Part shown: positions 37,464 to 46,223 of the stretch, one piece after another
Layout: each line of letters begins with the position of its first letter
Position numbering within the stretch: position 1 is the stretch's first letter
From: Streptomyces sp. NBC_00341
GTDB taxonomy: Bacteria; Actinomycetota; Actinomycetes; Streptomycetales; Streptomycetaceae
Length of the DNA stretch: 64,000 nt
Reading direction: 5' to 3'
Assembly: GCF_041435055.1 (NCBI RefSeq)
Contig: NZ_CP108002.1
Location: 8,122,001-8,186,000, forward strand
The notes under the pieces: model-generated
What the model was told of the DNA's origin: nothing
Database searches by the model: none
What the model saw: the letters and a program-made list of their open reading frames with translations, nothing else
Position numbers and translations under genes: made by a program

Positions 37464-38647
37464 GCGTCCGGCTCCTTCGCCGAGTGGCTGTTGGCATCAG
37501 GCCCGAACAGAGGGGCGGCCGGCACCGCGGCGGTCGGTACGAGGGACAAGTTCACGTTCGAGCGTTCCGGTGGTGTCAAGGTGGTGCCGGTTGTGGTGCG
37601 GTGAGCTCCGCCGTCGGCGGGCAGGACCACATACTTGGCGTGGGGTGAGGCTGCCTGGTCCCGCCACGCCGCCGGGAGCTCATCGAGTACGAAGGTACGC
37701 ACGTCGATCCTCAGTTCGTCGCGGGCCAGGGCGGACCACAGCCAGATCAGCGCGGCACGCTTGTCCCGCAGGGGGGTGTGCAGGCCCGCGAAGCCGGACA
37801 GGGTGAGCTGCTTCCCGCGGAGCAGTCCCGCCGGCACCTGCGCGGTCGCACCGGCCGGATTGCCGATGTTCACGACCCGGGCCCGCGGTGCGCACGCGCG
37901 CAGCGCCGCCTCCAGCGGCGGCCCGTACACGCCGTCGAGAACGACATCCACCGGGCCGGCCGCTGCCGACAACCGCGCCGCCAGTTCGTCGGTTCCCTCC
38001 TCGGGGCGCAGTGCGACGACGGCATCCGCGCCGAGGCCGAGCAGCGACTCGAGCGCCGCCGCGTCACGGGCCACGCCGACCACCCTGCCCGCCCCGCTGA
38101 GCTGCGCGATCTGAACTGCGAGGCGCCCGACCACACCGGTGGCTCCGAGGACCAGCACCGTCTCCCCGGGGCGGAGGCCGGCCGCTTCGAGCAGCGGAAT
38201 GAACGCCGCGGTCCCCGAGTTCCCGACAGCCGCCGCTCGCACGGGGTCGAGACCGTCGGGGAGCGGGAGTACGTCTTCGTCGGCGACCAGCACCTTGGAG
38301 GCGAAGGTGCCGGGGGCGGACGGGGAGGCGTGGGACTCGGCGTAGACCCAGGTGCCGGGCGCATAGCGGTCGGAGTCGAGCACGACCCCCGTGCACTCGC
38401 TGCCCGGGACGTACGGATCCTCGTGGCGGGCCGAGTGGAAGGTTCCGGAGGCGATGAGCAGGTCGAGCGGGTTCAACGGCGCCGCGACCACGGCGATGGA
38501 GGTCTCGCCCGCTCCTCGTGGCCCCCAGGCCACCGATCCCGTGCGGGGTTCTGTGCCCGGAGCCTCGACGACGGCCGCCGGGACCGTTTCGCGTGTGGCT
38601 GCCGAACAGTGGGACTCGGTATCAGATCCGGCATCGTGTGTGTGCAT
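37460..38647 (-). CDS. Zinc-independent alcohol dehydrogenase/quinone oxidoreductase (MDR)
   Basis: NADPH-dependent medium-chain oxidoreductase (395 aa), probably reducing an enone or quinone intermediate. The GroES-like N-terminal domain (VAAPLNPLDLLIASG; YVPGSECTGVVLD) is followed by the nucleotide fold VLVLGATGVVGRLAVQIAQLSGA. Structural-zinc cysteines are absent, as in quinone oxidoreductases. The ATG at 38647 lies two bases beyond the upstream gene's stop, and the 3' end overlaps the MhpA-like gene by ATGA, so both ends support coupling. A polar ~60-residue C-terminal tail is unusual for the family. Confidence 0.82.
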   Translation of the reverse strand: MHTHDAGSDTESHCSAATRETVPAAVVEAPGTEPRTGSVAWGPRGAGETSIAVVAAPLNPLDLLIASGTFHSARHEDPYVPGSECTGVVLDSDRYAPGTWVYAESHASPSAPGTFASKVLVADEDVLPLPDGLDPVRAAAVGNSGTAAFIPLLEAAGLRPGETVLVLGATGVVGRLAVQIAQLSGAGRVVGVARDAAALESLLGLGADAVVALRPEEGTDELAARLSAAAGPVDVVLDGVYGPPLEAALRACAPRARVVNIGNPAGATAQVPAGLLRGKQLTLSGFAGLHTPLRDKRAALIWLWSALARDELRIDVRTFVLDELPAAWRDQAASPHAKYVVLPADGGAHRTTTGTTLTPPERSNVNLSLVPTAAVPAAPLFGPDANSHSAKEPDA

Positions 38648-38649
38648 GC

Positions 38650-39897
38650 TCAATGCCTTCCGGTCCCGGTTTCCGGAGAGCGGCGTTCGAGCACACTCGT
38701 GAACGTGGGTGCGGAGTCGACCCCGCACAGTGCCCGTCCGAGGTTCTCCAGCCACGTGTCGATGGTGTGGGCCGCGTGCAGGCTGCCGGCGCGGCAGTTC
38801 CTGGCGATCAACTGCAGGGGCTGTCGTTTGGCGATCGCGGACGCCCCGGAGGAGTGAAAGAGCGTCTCGACGGCCGAGCTGCAGGCATCCCAGACGTAGG
38901 CGACGTCGGTGTGGAACTGGAGGACCTCACGATCGGTGGGATCCACGCCCTGGCGATCACACTCGTCCAGAGCGGCGATCGCGGCATCGGCCACCAGGCC
39001 CGCGGCCCGGATCTGGCTGTGTACTCGGCCGACGGTGAGATGGGTGATGGGGGCATCGGTCTGGTTCCCGTACGGCGAGTAGGGGATGGTTCGCCTCCCG
39101 AGCCCTGCGAGGAAGACCTCCATGGCATGGTCGGCCATGCCCAGCGCCGTGCCCGCGCCCGTCACGAGCGAACGGGCGAGGCCTCCTCGCCGCGGCCCGA
39201 GCCCCTGCGCGGTGAGTTCGTCGATGCGCGAGGCGAGCAGGGTGGGTGTGCTGAACCGTTCGTCGGGTACGAAGAGTTCACCGTCGGTCGCGACTGTCTG
39301 GCTGCCCGTGGCTGCGAGTCCCATGGCGTCCCAGTCGTCCTTGGCGACGAGTGAGTCCTTCGGCACGAGGACCATGCCGACCTTCGTGTCGTCGGTGGGG
39401 TCGCAATACACGGCGAGATACCCGTGAGACGCGTGGACGCTCCCGGTCGAGAACGGCCACTTCCCCTCGACCATCCAGCCGCCGTCCACGCGCCGCGCGG
39501 TTCCCGACATCCGTCGGCTGGAGCCCCCCACAGCGAACGTGCGGTTGCCGACCCAGGGCGACTCGTACACGGGCGCGACGACGTCGTCGGCGAAGGAGAA
39601 GCTCCACAGGTTTCCCCCTGCGGCTGCCCACACGACCCACGAGGTCGCCCCGCATCCCGCACCGAGGGCGCGGTAGATGTCGTGCAGTTCCCGCGTGGTG
39701 AAGTCCGCGCCACCGAGGCGCTTCGGTGTGGTCAGGCTGAAGACACCGGCCGCGTCGAGCCGCTCGATGTTCTCCTGGGGGATGCGGCGCTGTCGCTCTG
39801 CCACCGGCTGCTGGTCGCGGAGCCAGGGCTGCAGTTCCGTGATGCGGCCGACCATCTCTTCAGCTGGTGAAGGGTGCGTGTTCGAGTTGCTGCCCAT
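38650..39897 (-). CDS. Acyl-CoA-dehydrogenase-fold flavin-dependent monooxygenase (HsaA-type)
   Basis: Oxygenase component (415 aa) of a two-component system that uses reduced flavin supplied by a separate reductase to hydroxylate a phenolic or related substrate. The acyl-CoA dehydrogenase fold is clear (IPQENIERLDAAGVFSLTTPKRLGG; WPFSTGSVHASHGYLAVY; SGASAIAKRQPLQLIARNCRA). It lacks an obvious catalytic-base segment of true dehydrogenases and matches the HsaA/HpaB-like type 2 domain. The flavin reductase at 42960 in the same operon is the probable partner. Confidence 0.85.
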   Translation of the reverse strand: MGSNSNTHPSPAEEMVGRITELQPWLRDQQPVAERQRRIPQENIERLDAAGVFSLTTPKRLGGADFTTRELHDIYRALGAGCGATSWVVWAAAGGNLWSFSFADDVVAPVYESPWVGNRTFAVGGSSRRMSGTARRVDGGWMVEGKWPFSTGSVHASHGYLAVYCDPTDDTKVGMVLVPKDSLVAKDDWDAMGLAATGSQTVATDGELFVPDERFSTPTLLASRIDELTAQGLGPRRGGLARSLVTGAGTALGMADHAMEVFLAGLGRRTIPYSPYGNQTDAPITHLTVGRVHSQIRAAGLVADAAIAALDECDRQGVDPTDREVLQFHTDVAYVWDACSSAVETLFHSSGASAIAKRQPLQLIARNCRAGSLHAAHTIDTWLENLGRALCGVDSAPTFTSVLERRSPETGTGRH

Positions 39898-39999
39898 GGT
39901 CTCGGTCCTCGCGATCTTCTAGTGGTGCACGTCCGGATACGTCGGTCCGGCGCTCAGGAGCAGTGGTCGTGTCCTTCGGGGTGTGGGTGTCGGGGCGGA

Positions 40000-40551
40000 T
40001 CAGGAGGGCCAGGTATCGCCCGAGGACGGCACTCCGCCGAATCCGGCCACCCGTCGCAGGGACGGATCTGAACCGTCGCGCCGCCCCACCGAGGCATCGG
40101 GGTGGTCGTCGAACCAGCCGTCCGCGGGGTACCTGTACATCCAGTCGACGAGAAGCCGACGGCGGGCAATCAGCCACACACCGTCACGTCGCTCGAAGCG
40201 GTCGAGATAGCGGGCCCAGAGCTTGACGCACTCGCCCTTCCACTGGTGGCTCTCCGAGCCCTGGTGATCAGCCTGGAGATACGTCTCGACGTGGGCGATG
40301 TCGGGGCCGTCGAACTCGATCAGGCTGTTTCCGAGCAGATGCATGGTCCGGACGAACCGCGGCATCTCACCGGCCAGGAACTCGATGAATCCGGCCACGG
40401 GACCGATGTGCAGGCTCTCGGGGAACTGGACCCAGGCATCCTCGTGGAACGCGCTGCGCACGAGGTCCATGTCGACCCTGTCGAGGCCGCGACAGTAACG
40501 GAGAAGAGCGTCGTGGATGTGAGCGCGAGCACTCAGTTCGTCGATGTTCAT
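40000..40551 (-). CDS. SnoaL/NTF2-like protein
   Basis: 183-residue protein with an alpha+beta cone fold. The N-terminus ELSARAHIHDALLRYCRGLDRVDMDLVRSAFHEDAWV, and the later VKLWARYLDRFERRDGVWLIARRRLLVDW, are typical of SnoaL_4/ring-dioxygenase beta-subunit-like members. Such proteins act as isomerases, hydratases or small subunits. The C-terminal ~40 residues (SVGRRDGSDPSLRR) are unconserved. It sits between the CocE hydrolase (59-bp gap) and the monooxygenase (102-bp gap) in the catabolic operon. No dioxygenase alpha subunit is nearby, so a stand-alone enzymatic role is likelier. Confidence 0.82.
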   Translation of the reverse strand: MNIDELSARAHIHDALLRYCRGLDRVDMDLVRSAFHEDAWVQFPESLHIGPVAGFIEFLAGEMPRFVRTMHLLGNSLIEFDGPDIAHVETYLQADHQGSESHQWKGECVKLWARYLDRFERRDGVWLIARRRLLVDWMYRYPADGWFDDHPDASVGRRDGSDPSLRRVAGFGGVPSSGDTWPS

Positions 40552-40610
40552 GATTTCCTCTCACCGAAGACGAATCCCTCAGGCAGGCCCTGCGGGGGAC
40601 CTGAACCGAC

Positions 40611-42908
40611 TCAGGGCTTCTTCGCGGGCAGGACAGGCAGCTGTACGTAGCTCGGATGGTTCGGGCCGGTGTGGATCGTGTTGTGCGCACCGTCGTGATA
40701 GGCGGAGTCGTAGGCATGGCGCATTCCATGCCCGACGCCTGTGTACGGCTGGACGTCGATACGGATGCGATGTCCCTTCCTCACCAGACCGGTATTCGGA
40801 ATGATCTCTATCTCCACGGGTACGATCTCGCCGTTCCGAAGCGGGGCGTAGTCGTCGCGCAGATGTGTGTGCTTCGGCCGGAAGTCCGTTGTCCGCTCGA
40901 GGTCCAAGGTGCGGTGCGAGGCCTTGAGCCATCCCTTGGCCAGCGGGTAGAACCGAGTGGAGATGCCGGGAATCAGAGCCGGTCCGCAGAAGTCGACCTC
41001 GCGGTCGTCGGCGTCCAGCACGCGCACGGACACATAGATGTCCATGTCGTCGCTCGTGCTCGCCATCCACAGCACCGCCGTGCTGTATCCGGCGAGCACC
41101 GTGTCCTCCTCCAGGGGCGCGCTGACGAATGTCGCCCCCGGACTGCACGGCGCCGTGGCCACCGCGCCTTCACCGGACGCCGGCGGGAAGCGGGGTGCGG
41201 TCGGATCCACTTCCGCGGAGTAGGTCACGGACCCGTCGGCTTCGGGCGTGGCCCGTGCCAGACGCAGAACGTTGTCGCATGGCAGGTCGAGGTCCGGACC
41301 GCCTGGAGAGGCGTCGAGGTACCACCGCACGTACCGCGTGCGCGCTACCGGCCACTCGTGCTCCTCCTGAACGTAGGAGCCGCCCCGTCCCGTCCGGATC
41401 TCCAGACGGACCGGGGGCCTGTCCATGATCCCGTTGTCGATCCCCTTGAGCCAGTGATCGAAGAAGGCCATGTGATCCTCGACCGCAGCGGTCGAGTAGG
41501 ACTTCAGGAACCAGTCCTCCCAGAAGTCGATCTTCTTGTTCGACGTGATGGAGTTCAGGTAGGTCTCGCTGCTGCCGAGTTGGTGGAAGTTGCCGGGATG
41601 CGTGGTCGCGGCCACCGTCCAGAGGGGCACGGTCACTTCGCTCAGATCCGGGCTCATCAGCACTTCGGACCGGGGCCCGAAGGCCGCTGAGGGATCCGAG
41701 TCCTTGAAGGGGTTGGCCCTGGCGATCCCCAGGAAGTCCTTCGCGTCGACCTCGCCGCAGATCGCCGGAACGATCCCGTGCTGGAACCATCCGGGGAAGA
41801 ACTCCTCATTGAGGATTCCCCCGGTGTACATGACCTCCTCATAGAGGTCCGTGTCCGTGCCGATCGCGATCATGGCCCTGAGATGCGGCGGATCGAGGCT
41901 GGCCACCGCGTGCTGGCTCACCGCGTAGTACGACATCCCCCACAAGCCGACATTGCCGTTCGACCAGGGTTGTGCCGAGGCCCATTCGATGGCGTCGTAG
42001 TACGCCTCCGCCTCGTCGATTCCCCAGATCCCGAGGGTTCCGGGGCTCTTGCCGGCGCCAGGGCTGTCGACGCGGACGAGTGCGTAACCTCGCGGGATCC
42101 ACGCTTCCGTATTGATGCTCTCGTGGTTCTCGTACTCGTACCCGTCCGGATTTCCGCGGAAGTACCGTTCCTCCATCTCCTCGTGGCGCTCGGCATCCGA
42201 GTCGCTGCTGATGGAGTGATGGACGAAAGCCCTCCCGTAGACCCCGCAGTTCATGACGACGGGAACCGGATCCGTGCTGTCGGGACGATAGACGTCCGCG
42301 TACACGAAGGAGCCGTTGCGCAGTGGGATCCTGACATCGCGAAAGCGGCGGATGCCAAGGACGCTGCGCCGCACCTCGTTGCGTGCCGCTGACGGCGAAG
42401 CGAGCCGACGAGGTGCGGTGTCGGTGTACACCTTTGCCCGGTTCAGATCCTCGATCAGTTTCGCGACGGTCGGATCGTCGGTGAACGCCTGGACGGGATC
42501 GGCCGGCCCGCCCGGGAGCGAAGCGAGCCCGTAGCGGAAGTCGATGGGCCGGCCGCCCACGAGGTCGTGGGTTTCCGGAGTGATGTGAATCCCGTGGTCC
42601 GGGCTGATGTTGCGATTGAGCGTGAGCAGGAAACGGGCGATGTTCGTCAGCCCTGGATCGGACAGCTTGTCGATGTTGCCGTCGACCCGTGCCACGATGT
42701 CCGCGAGGGTGACCCTCTGCGCCCCGCGTGCCGCACCGATCAGGACCGTTCCGACCGAGAAGACGACGACCTCGCCGTCCCTGAACTCGAATGTGCCGTC
42801 GTCGTCCGTGAAGCCGGAGCGGGTGGGGGTCTCGAACCGCAGCCCGACGACGGGTCCTGCGAATCTTCCTGTGCGCAGCATGACTCTCTGCCTTCGAGGT
42901 CGGGACAT
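40611..42908 (-). CDS. CocE/NonD alpha/beta hydrolase with N-terminal surface-protein-type domain
   Basis: 765-residue hydrolase. Residues ~200-765 form an X-Pro dipeptidyl-peptidase-like esterase: the core starts at VRIPLRNGSFVYADVYRPD, the nucleophile elbow is GLWGMSYYAVSQ (Ser in GMSYYA), and a C-terminal jelly roll ends with RIDVQPYTGVGHGMRHAYDS. Enzymes of this family cleave esters, amides or acyl bonds. The N-terminal ~190 residues match a domain usually seen in secreted or lipoproteins (VVGLRFETPTRSGFTDDDG, then VVFSVGTVLIGAARG and LTNIARFLLTLN with DHGIHI). No signal peptide is present. Second gene of the operon, 51 bp after the flavin reductase. An alternative start is 42881. Confidence 0.82.
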   Translation of the reverse strand: MSRPRRQRVMLRTGRFAGPVVGLRFETPTRSGFTDDDGTFEFRDGEVVVFSVGTVLIGAARGAQRVTLADIVARVDGNIDKLSDPGLTNIARFLLTLNRNISPDHGIHITPETHDLVGGRPIDFRYGLASLPGGPADPVQAFTDDPTVAKLIEDLNRAKVYTDTAPRRLASPSAARNEVRRSVLGIRRFRDVRIPLRNGSFVYADVYRPDSTDPVPVVMNCGVYGRAFVHHSISSDSDAERHEEMEERYFRGNPDGYEYENHESINTEAWIPRGYALVRVDSPGAGKSPGTLGIWGIDEAEAYYDAIEWASAQPWSNGNVGLWGMSYYAVSQHAVASLDPPHLRAMIAIGTDTDLYEEVMYTGGILNEEFFPGWFQHGIVPAICGEVDAKDFLGIARANPFKDSDPSAAFGPRSEVLMSPDLSEVTVPLWTVAATTHPGNFHQLGSSETYLNSITSNKKIDFWEDWFLKSYSTAAVEDHMAFFDHWLKGIDNGIMDRPPVRLEIRTGRGGSYVQEEHEWPVARTRYVRWYLDASPGGPDLDLPCDNVLRLARATPEADGSVTYSAEVDPTAPRFPPASGEGAVATAPCSPGATFVSAPLEEDTVLAGYSTAVLWMASTSDDMDIYVSVRVLDADDREVDFCGPALIPGISTRFYPLAKGWLKASHRTLDLERTTDFRPKHTHLRDDYAPLRNGEIVPVEIEIIPNTGLVRKGHRIRIDVQPYTGVGHGMRHAYDSAYHDGAHNTIHTGPNHPSYVQLPVLPAKKP

Positions 42909-42959
42909 GGTGGGATCGTGTTGCCTGTGGGCCGGTGGCGGCGCTTGTCGGGCGGACCG

Positions 42960-43514
42960 TCAGACGCTGGCCAGTCGGCGGAACCTGCTGCCGTGGAACA
43001 CGAGCGGGGAGGTGTCCGGCGTCGCGCTGAGGCCGTGGATCTCCATCAGCACGATGTCGTGGTCACCACAAGGGACCTCTTCGCGGATCGTGCAGTCCAG
43101 CCACAGCGTCGCACCGTCGACGAAGATGCTGCCGTCGTCGGAAGCGAACCAGTCCGTGCCGGCGAAGCGGTCGGTCGCCTTGCTCGCCAGTCGCGCGCAG
43201 ATCTCGTCCTGCCCCTCGGCCAGTACGCTCAGCCCCAGGCGCGGCTGCTCCCGTAGCTTGGGCCAGGTGGTCGAGGTGTGCTGAATGCACATGGATACCA
43301 GTGGGGGCTCCATGGATACCGACGTGAACGAGCTCGCTGCCAGCCCCACGGGCTCGCCGTCGTAGCGCGCACACACCGCTGCGACTCCTGAGGGAAAGCA
43401 CCCGAAGGCCCGCCGCAGCTGGTCGGCCGCCGTCACCGGCTCGATACCTCTCACTTCAATCTCCTCGTTCGGCAGGTGCCGGGCGTCCGCCTCGGTCGAG
43501 GTGGGCGTGCTCAC
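42960..43514 (-). CDS. Flavin reductase, two-component monooxygenase partner
   Basis: 184-residue NAD(P)H:flavin oxidoreductase of the HpaC/HsaB family. The split-barrel flavin-binding motif is AFGCFPSGVAAVCARYDGEPVGLAASSFTSVSMEPPLVSMCI, followed by DRFAGTDWF and DCTIREEVPCGDHDIVLMEI. It supplies FMNH2/FADH2 to the oxygenase at 38650, possibly also to the one at 63435. First gene of the long minus-strand operon; GTG start at 43514. The palindromic operator/promoter at 43704-43738 lies about 190-220 bp upstream. Confidence 0.88.
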   Translation of the reverse strand: MSTPTSTEADARHLPNEEIEVRGIEPVTAADQLRRAFGCFPSGVAAVCARYDGEPVGLAASSFTSVSMEPPLVSMCIQHTSTTWPKLREQPRLGLSVLAEGQDEICARLASKATDRFAGTDWFASDDGSIFVDGATLWLDCTIREEVPCGDHDIVLMEIHGLSATPDTSPLVFHGSRFRRLASV

Positions 43515-43703
43515 TCGGGTACCGCCAGGTAGTGCGGGATGGTGCTGATGATGGGGAACCGCGCAGGCGAGGTGCCTGGAAAGCCGGTGACGAGGCTGCC
43601 GATGTCGAGCCGCGCACTCGGTTGCCGCAACTTCCGCCTTGGCGGACCCGGCCGGTCACGCTGGTGCCTCGCGAACGTGACACGCGCGTGAGGCATGTCC
43701 TGA

Positions 43704-43738
43704 ACACTAATTCCTGCCGCTAAAATGTCAACACTTTT
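43704..43738 (-). promoter_or_regulatory. Operator/promoter of the catabolic operon (site 1)
   Basis: On the minus strand AAAAGTGTTGACATTTT (43722-43738) contains the -35 TTGACA; a possible -10 TAGTGT follows after 16 bp (43704-43709). The palindromic core TGTNNACA matches GntR/FCD-type operators. The intervals 43515-43703 (leader) and 43739-43910 hold no gene I can support. Confidence 0.7.
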
Positions 43739-43910
43739 TTCGGCAGGGTCTGTGCGTCACTCTTGGATCCGCCGATTTACATGGCTCTTTGCGGGATTGT
43801 GTTGCGAGAGAAGCCTGATCGTCCATCGATGGGATGGCGAAGCTGTGCACACTTGAGTGCTTCGCTTCGTCGCGATGGGATCGGCCCGCGTGCCGGAGCG
43901 CGCCGGTGCG

Positions 43911-45104
43911 CTATGCCTGCGTCGGGGCATGGACCAGCCAGCCTCGGATGGTTTCGGCGTCGGCGCCGAGGGCCGGCGGCGGCACGTGGTCGACACGGGT
44001 GGTTTCTGTCTCCGTGCCCGCTGTGTCCACGGTGAAAGTGCGCAGGGCGGATCCGGGGAGCGAGATCTTTCCCAGGCTCTCGTGCTCGACGTCGATGAGC
44101 AGTCGCTGTGAGCGGGTCTGTTCCCATGCGTAGACCTCGTCCAGCGCTCGGACCCGGCCGGCGGGTACACCGGCATCGGCGAGTCGTCGCAGCAGCTCAT
44201 CGGGCTCGAAGCGCGTAAACGCGGACTCCAGCAGTGCGGTCAGATCGTCCCGATGTGCCACGCGGTCGGTGTTGGTCCCGTACCGCGAGTCGTCGTCGGT
44301 CAGATCGAACGCCGCGCAGAGACGGCCCCACATGGCGTCATTGCCACAGGCGATCTGCACGCTGCCGCCCGCGCAGCGGAACAGTCCGTACGGAGCGATG
44401 GCGGGGTGGTGGTTGCCTTGTGCGGTGCCGACCTCGCCGGCGACGGTCCACCGGGTGCCCTGGAACGCGTGAGCGGCCACGACGGAGGCGAGCAGTGAGG
44501 TGCGCACGATCTGTCCACGACCGCTGCGATCACGTTCCCGCAGTGCGGCGAGGACGCCGAAGGCCCCGTTCATCCCGGCCATGAGATCGGCGATCGGCAC
44601 GCCGACGCGCTGGGGATGGGCCGGGTCCGGTCCGGTGACCGACATCAACCCCGCTTCGCCCTGGGCGATCTGGTCATAGCCGGCGCGATGGGCCTCGGGT
44701 CCGTCGTGCCCGAACCCGCTGATCGAGAGCACCACCAGACGCGGGTTGAGCTCCATCAGTCGATCGGTGCCGAATCCCAGTCGCTGCAACGCTCCGGGTT
44801 TGTAGTTCTCCATGAGGATGTCGGCCCGTTCGACGAGCTGGGCCAGCACCTGCGCGTCCTCGTCGCACTTCAGATTGAGTGTGATCGATTCCTTGTTGCG
44901 GTTGCAGGACAGGAAATAGGTCGACACGGGGGTCCCGTCGTCCCCGCCGACGAACGGTGGTCCCCAGGAGCGGGTGTCGTCCCCGGCGGGGCTCTCGACC
45001 TTGATCACGCGGGCCCCGAGGTCGGCCAGCATCATGGAGGCCTGCGGTCCGGCCAGGGCGCGGGTGAGGTCGACGACGAGCAGTCCGTCGAGCGCCCCGC
45101 TCAC
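43911..45104 (-). CDS. CaiB/BaiF family CoA transferase
   Basis: Class III CoA transferase (397 aa) moving CoA between acyl-CoA and a free acid, thus activating a carboxylic acid pathway intermediate. The fold begins LDGLLVVDLTRALAGPQASMMLADLGARVIKVE. The catalytic Asp is in YDQIAQGEAGLMSVTG (aligns with Asp169 of formyl-CoA transferase), and GVPIADLMAGMNGAFGVLAAL follows. GTG start at 45104, overlapping the cupin gene stop by GTGA. Third cluster member under a TGTTGACA-type promoter. Confidence 0.88.
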   Translation of the reverse strand: MSGALDGLLVVDLTRALAGPQASMMLADLGARVIKVESPAGDDTRSWGPPFVGGDDGTPVSTYFLSCNRNKESITLNLKCDEDAQVLAQLVERADILMENYKPGALQRLGFGTDRLMELNPRLVVLSISGFGHDGPEAHRAGYDQIAQGEAGLMSVTGPDPAHPQRVGVPIADLMAGMNGAFGVLAALRERDRSGRGQIVRTSLLASVVAAHAFQGTRWTVAGEVGTAQGNHHPAIAPYGLFRCAGGSVQIACGNDAMWGRLCAAFDLTDDDSRYGTNTDRVAHRDDLTALLESAFTRFEPDELLRRLADAGVPAGRVRALDEVYAWEQTRSQRLLIDVEHESLGKISLPGSALRTFTVDTAGTETETTRVDHVPPPALGADAETIRGWLVHAPTQA

Positions 45105-45478
45105 GACTGGGCCCCAGCGTCACTCGTCGGCGGAGCGGCCGGGTTCGGCCGGATGACGAGCATGCTCGCAGGCAGGTTGGTGGAGTTCTCCACACTGCGA
45201 ACCGAGCCGGCCGGGAGTCGTGCGCCGTCGAGAGCGCGGAGCGTGTGCGTGCGGCCGTCGCCGTCGGTCAGGGTCAGCGTGCCGGTCAGTACGAGGTAGA
45301 GGGTTTCCGCGGGGACGGGTGAGAGGTCCGCCCGGCCGCCGGGCAAGTAGTGCGACAGGGCGACCGTCACGGCGCCGGTGTAGTCCTGGCCACCGAACAG
45401 ATGGACCGGGCCGACGCCATGGTGTCCGGCAGGTTGGAAGGGCTGTCCCTCTTCGAGAGGGGCGATGTCTATCGACAT
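45101..45478 (-). CDS. Small cupin-domain protein
   Basis: 125-residue single-cupin protein (HHGVGPVHLFGGQDYTGAVTVALSHYLPGGRADLSPVPAETLYLVLTGTLTL). The usual HxH...E metal ligands are only partly recognisable, so metal binding is uncertain. Such proteins often act as sensors, isomerases or epimerases. Start chosen at 45478 (MSIDIAPLEEGQPF); a longer frame to 45667 is unconserved. It is translationally coupled to the CaiB gene. A 243-nt leader separates it from the promoter at 45722-45758. Confidence 0.78.
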   Translation of the reverse strand: MSIDIAPLEEGQPFQPAGHHGVGPVHLFGGQDYTGAVTVALSHYLPGGRADLSPVPAETLYLVLTGTLTLTDGDGRTHTLRALDGARLPAGSVRSVENSTNLPASMLVIRPNPAAPPTSDAGAQS

Positions 45479-45721
45479 GAGCGTGCACTCGATTCTGGCT
45501 GAGCGTGCAGGCCGGGCGCTTGCGCTGACGGGCCGCGGGCGGGGCCGGCGGGTGGGAGACGTGTACCTGTCCATGGGCCCGGCGCCCTCGGATGCGGGGC
45601 GGGCGGCGATGGACGGCCAGTCCTCGGACCGGACCCCGTTGCCATGAGGCGGACGCGGTGACGTCACTGCCTGTGCGCGACCGCCGTGGCCGGCTCTGCG
45701 GAATGGGTGGCGGTCAGGAGC

Positions 45722-45758
45722 ACCATAGGCGCACTGGGACTAAAAATGTCAACATTGA
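45722..45758 (-). promoter_or_regulatory. Operator/promoter of the cupin-CaiB pair (site 2)
   Basis: On the minus strand the palindrome AATGTTGACATTTTT contains -35 TTGACA (45747-45752); TATGGT (45722-45727) follows after 19 bp. Same core as site 1. Confidence 0.7.
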
Positions 45759-45965
45759 TGTCCCTCTGGTGCGTGGGGAGCTGGGTGTCTGCGTGCCACG
45801 CGGCAGGGTGGTGCTCGATGAGGGCCCCGGGTGTGGTGGAGATTCTTGTGCTTCAACGTGGAGCGCTCGGGGATCGCTCGCGCCTCGTGCCGCGTCGCCC
45901 GAACCCTGCCGCCCCATAGGGCGGCCTTGCGCGTCGGGGCGGGATCGGGTTACTGCCCAATGGGT

Positions 45966-46002
45966 AAAGTGTTGACACTTTGAGGGCGACTTCCACTATT
46001 CT
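45966..46002 (+). promoter_or_regulatory. Operator/promoter of mutAB (site 3)
   Basis: AAAGTGTTGACACTTT (45966-45981) is a near-perfect palindrome containing -35 TTGACA; TATTCT (45997-46002) follows after 19 bp. It stands back to back with site 2. The rest of 45479-46223 shows no gene I can support. Confidence 0.75.
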
Positions 46003-46223
46003 GCTCAGGGCGGCGACTCCTTTCACCAGACCGGTCGCGCACACTCGTGGCTCCCGAGCCCGAGACGCTTCAGCCGGCGACGACAAGACCCCGCGAAGCC
46101 CCTGCATCCGCTGAGCGGACGCGGGGTGCCCCGCCTTGGCCACCCTGCTGATCCCAGGGGCGGTCGGCACGTCCCACCGGCTGGGGAGACGCCATCGCTA
46201 CCAACGATCTTGTGAGGGCCTCC

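Noticed and set aside
46003..46223. mutA leader considered as a second cobalamin riboswitch
   Set aside because: No GCCACTG B12-box or the ordered flanking elements seen at 23090-23220.
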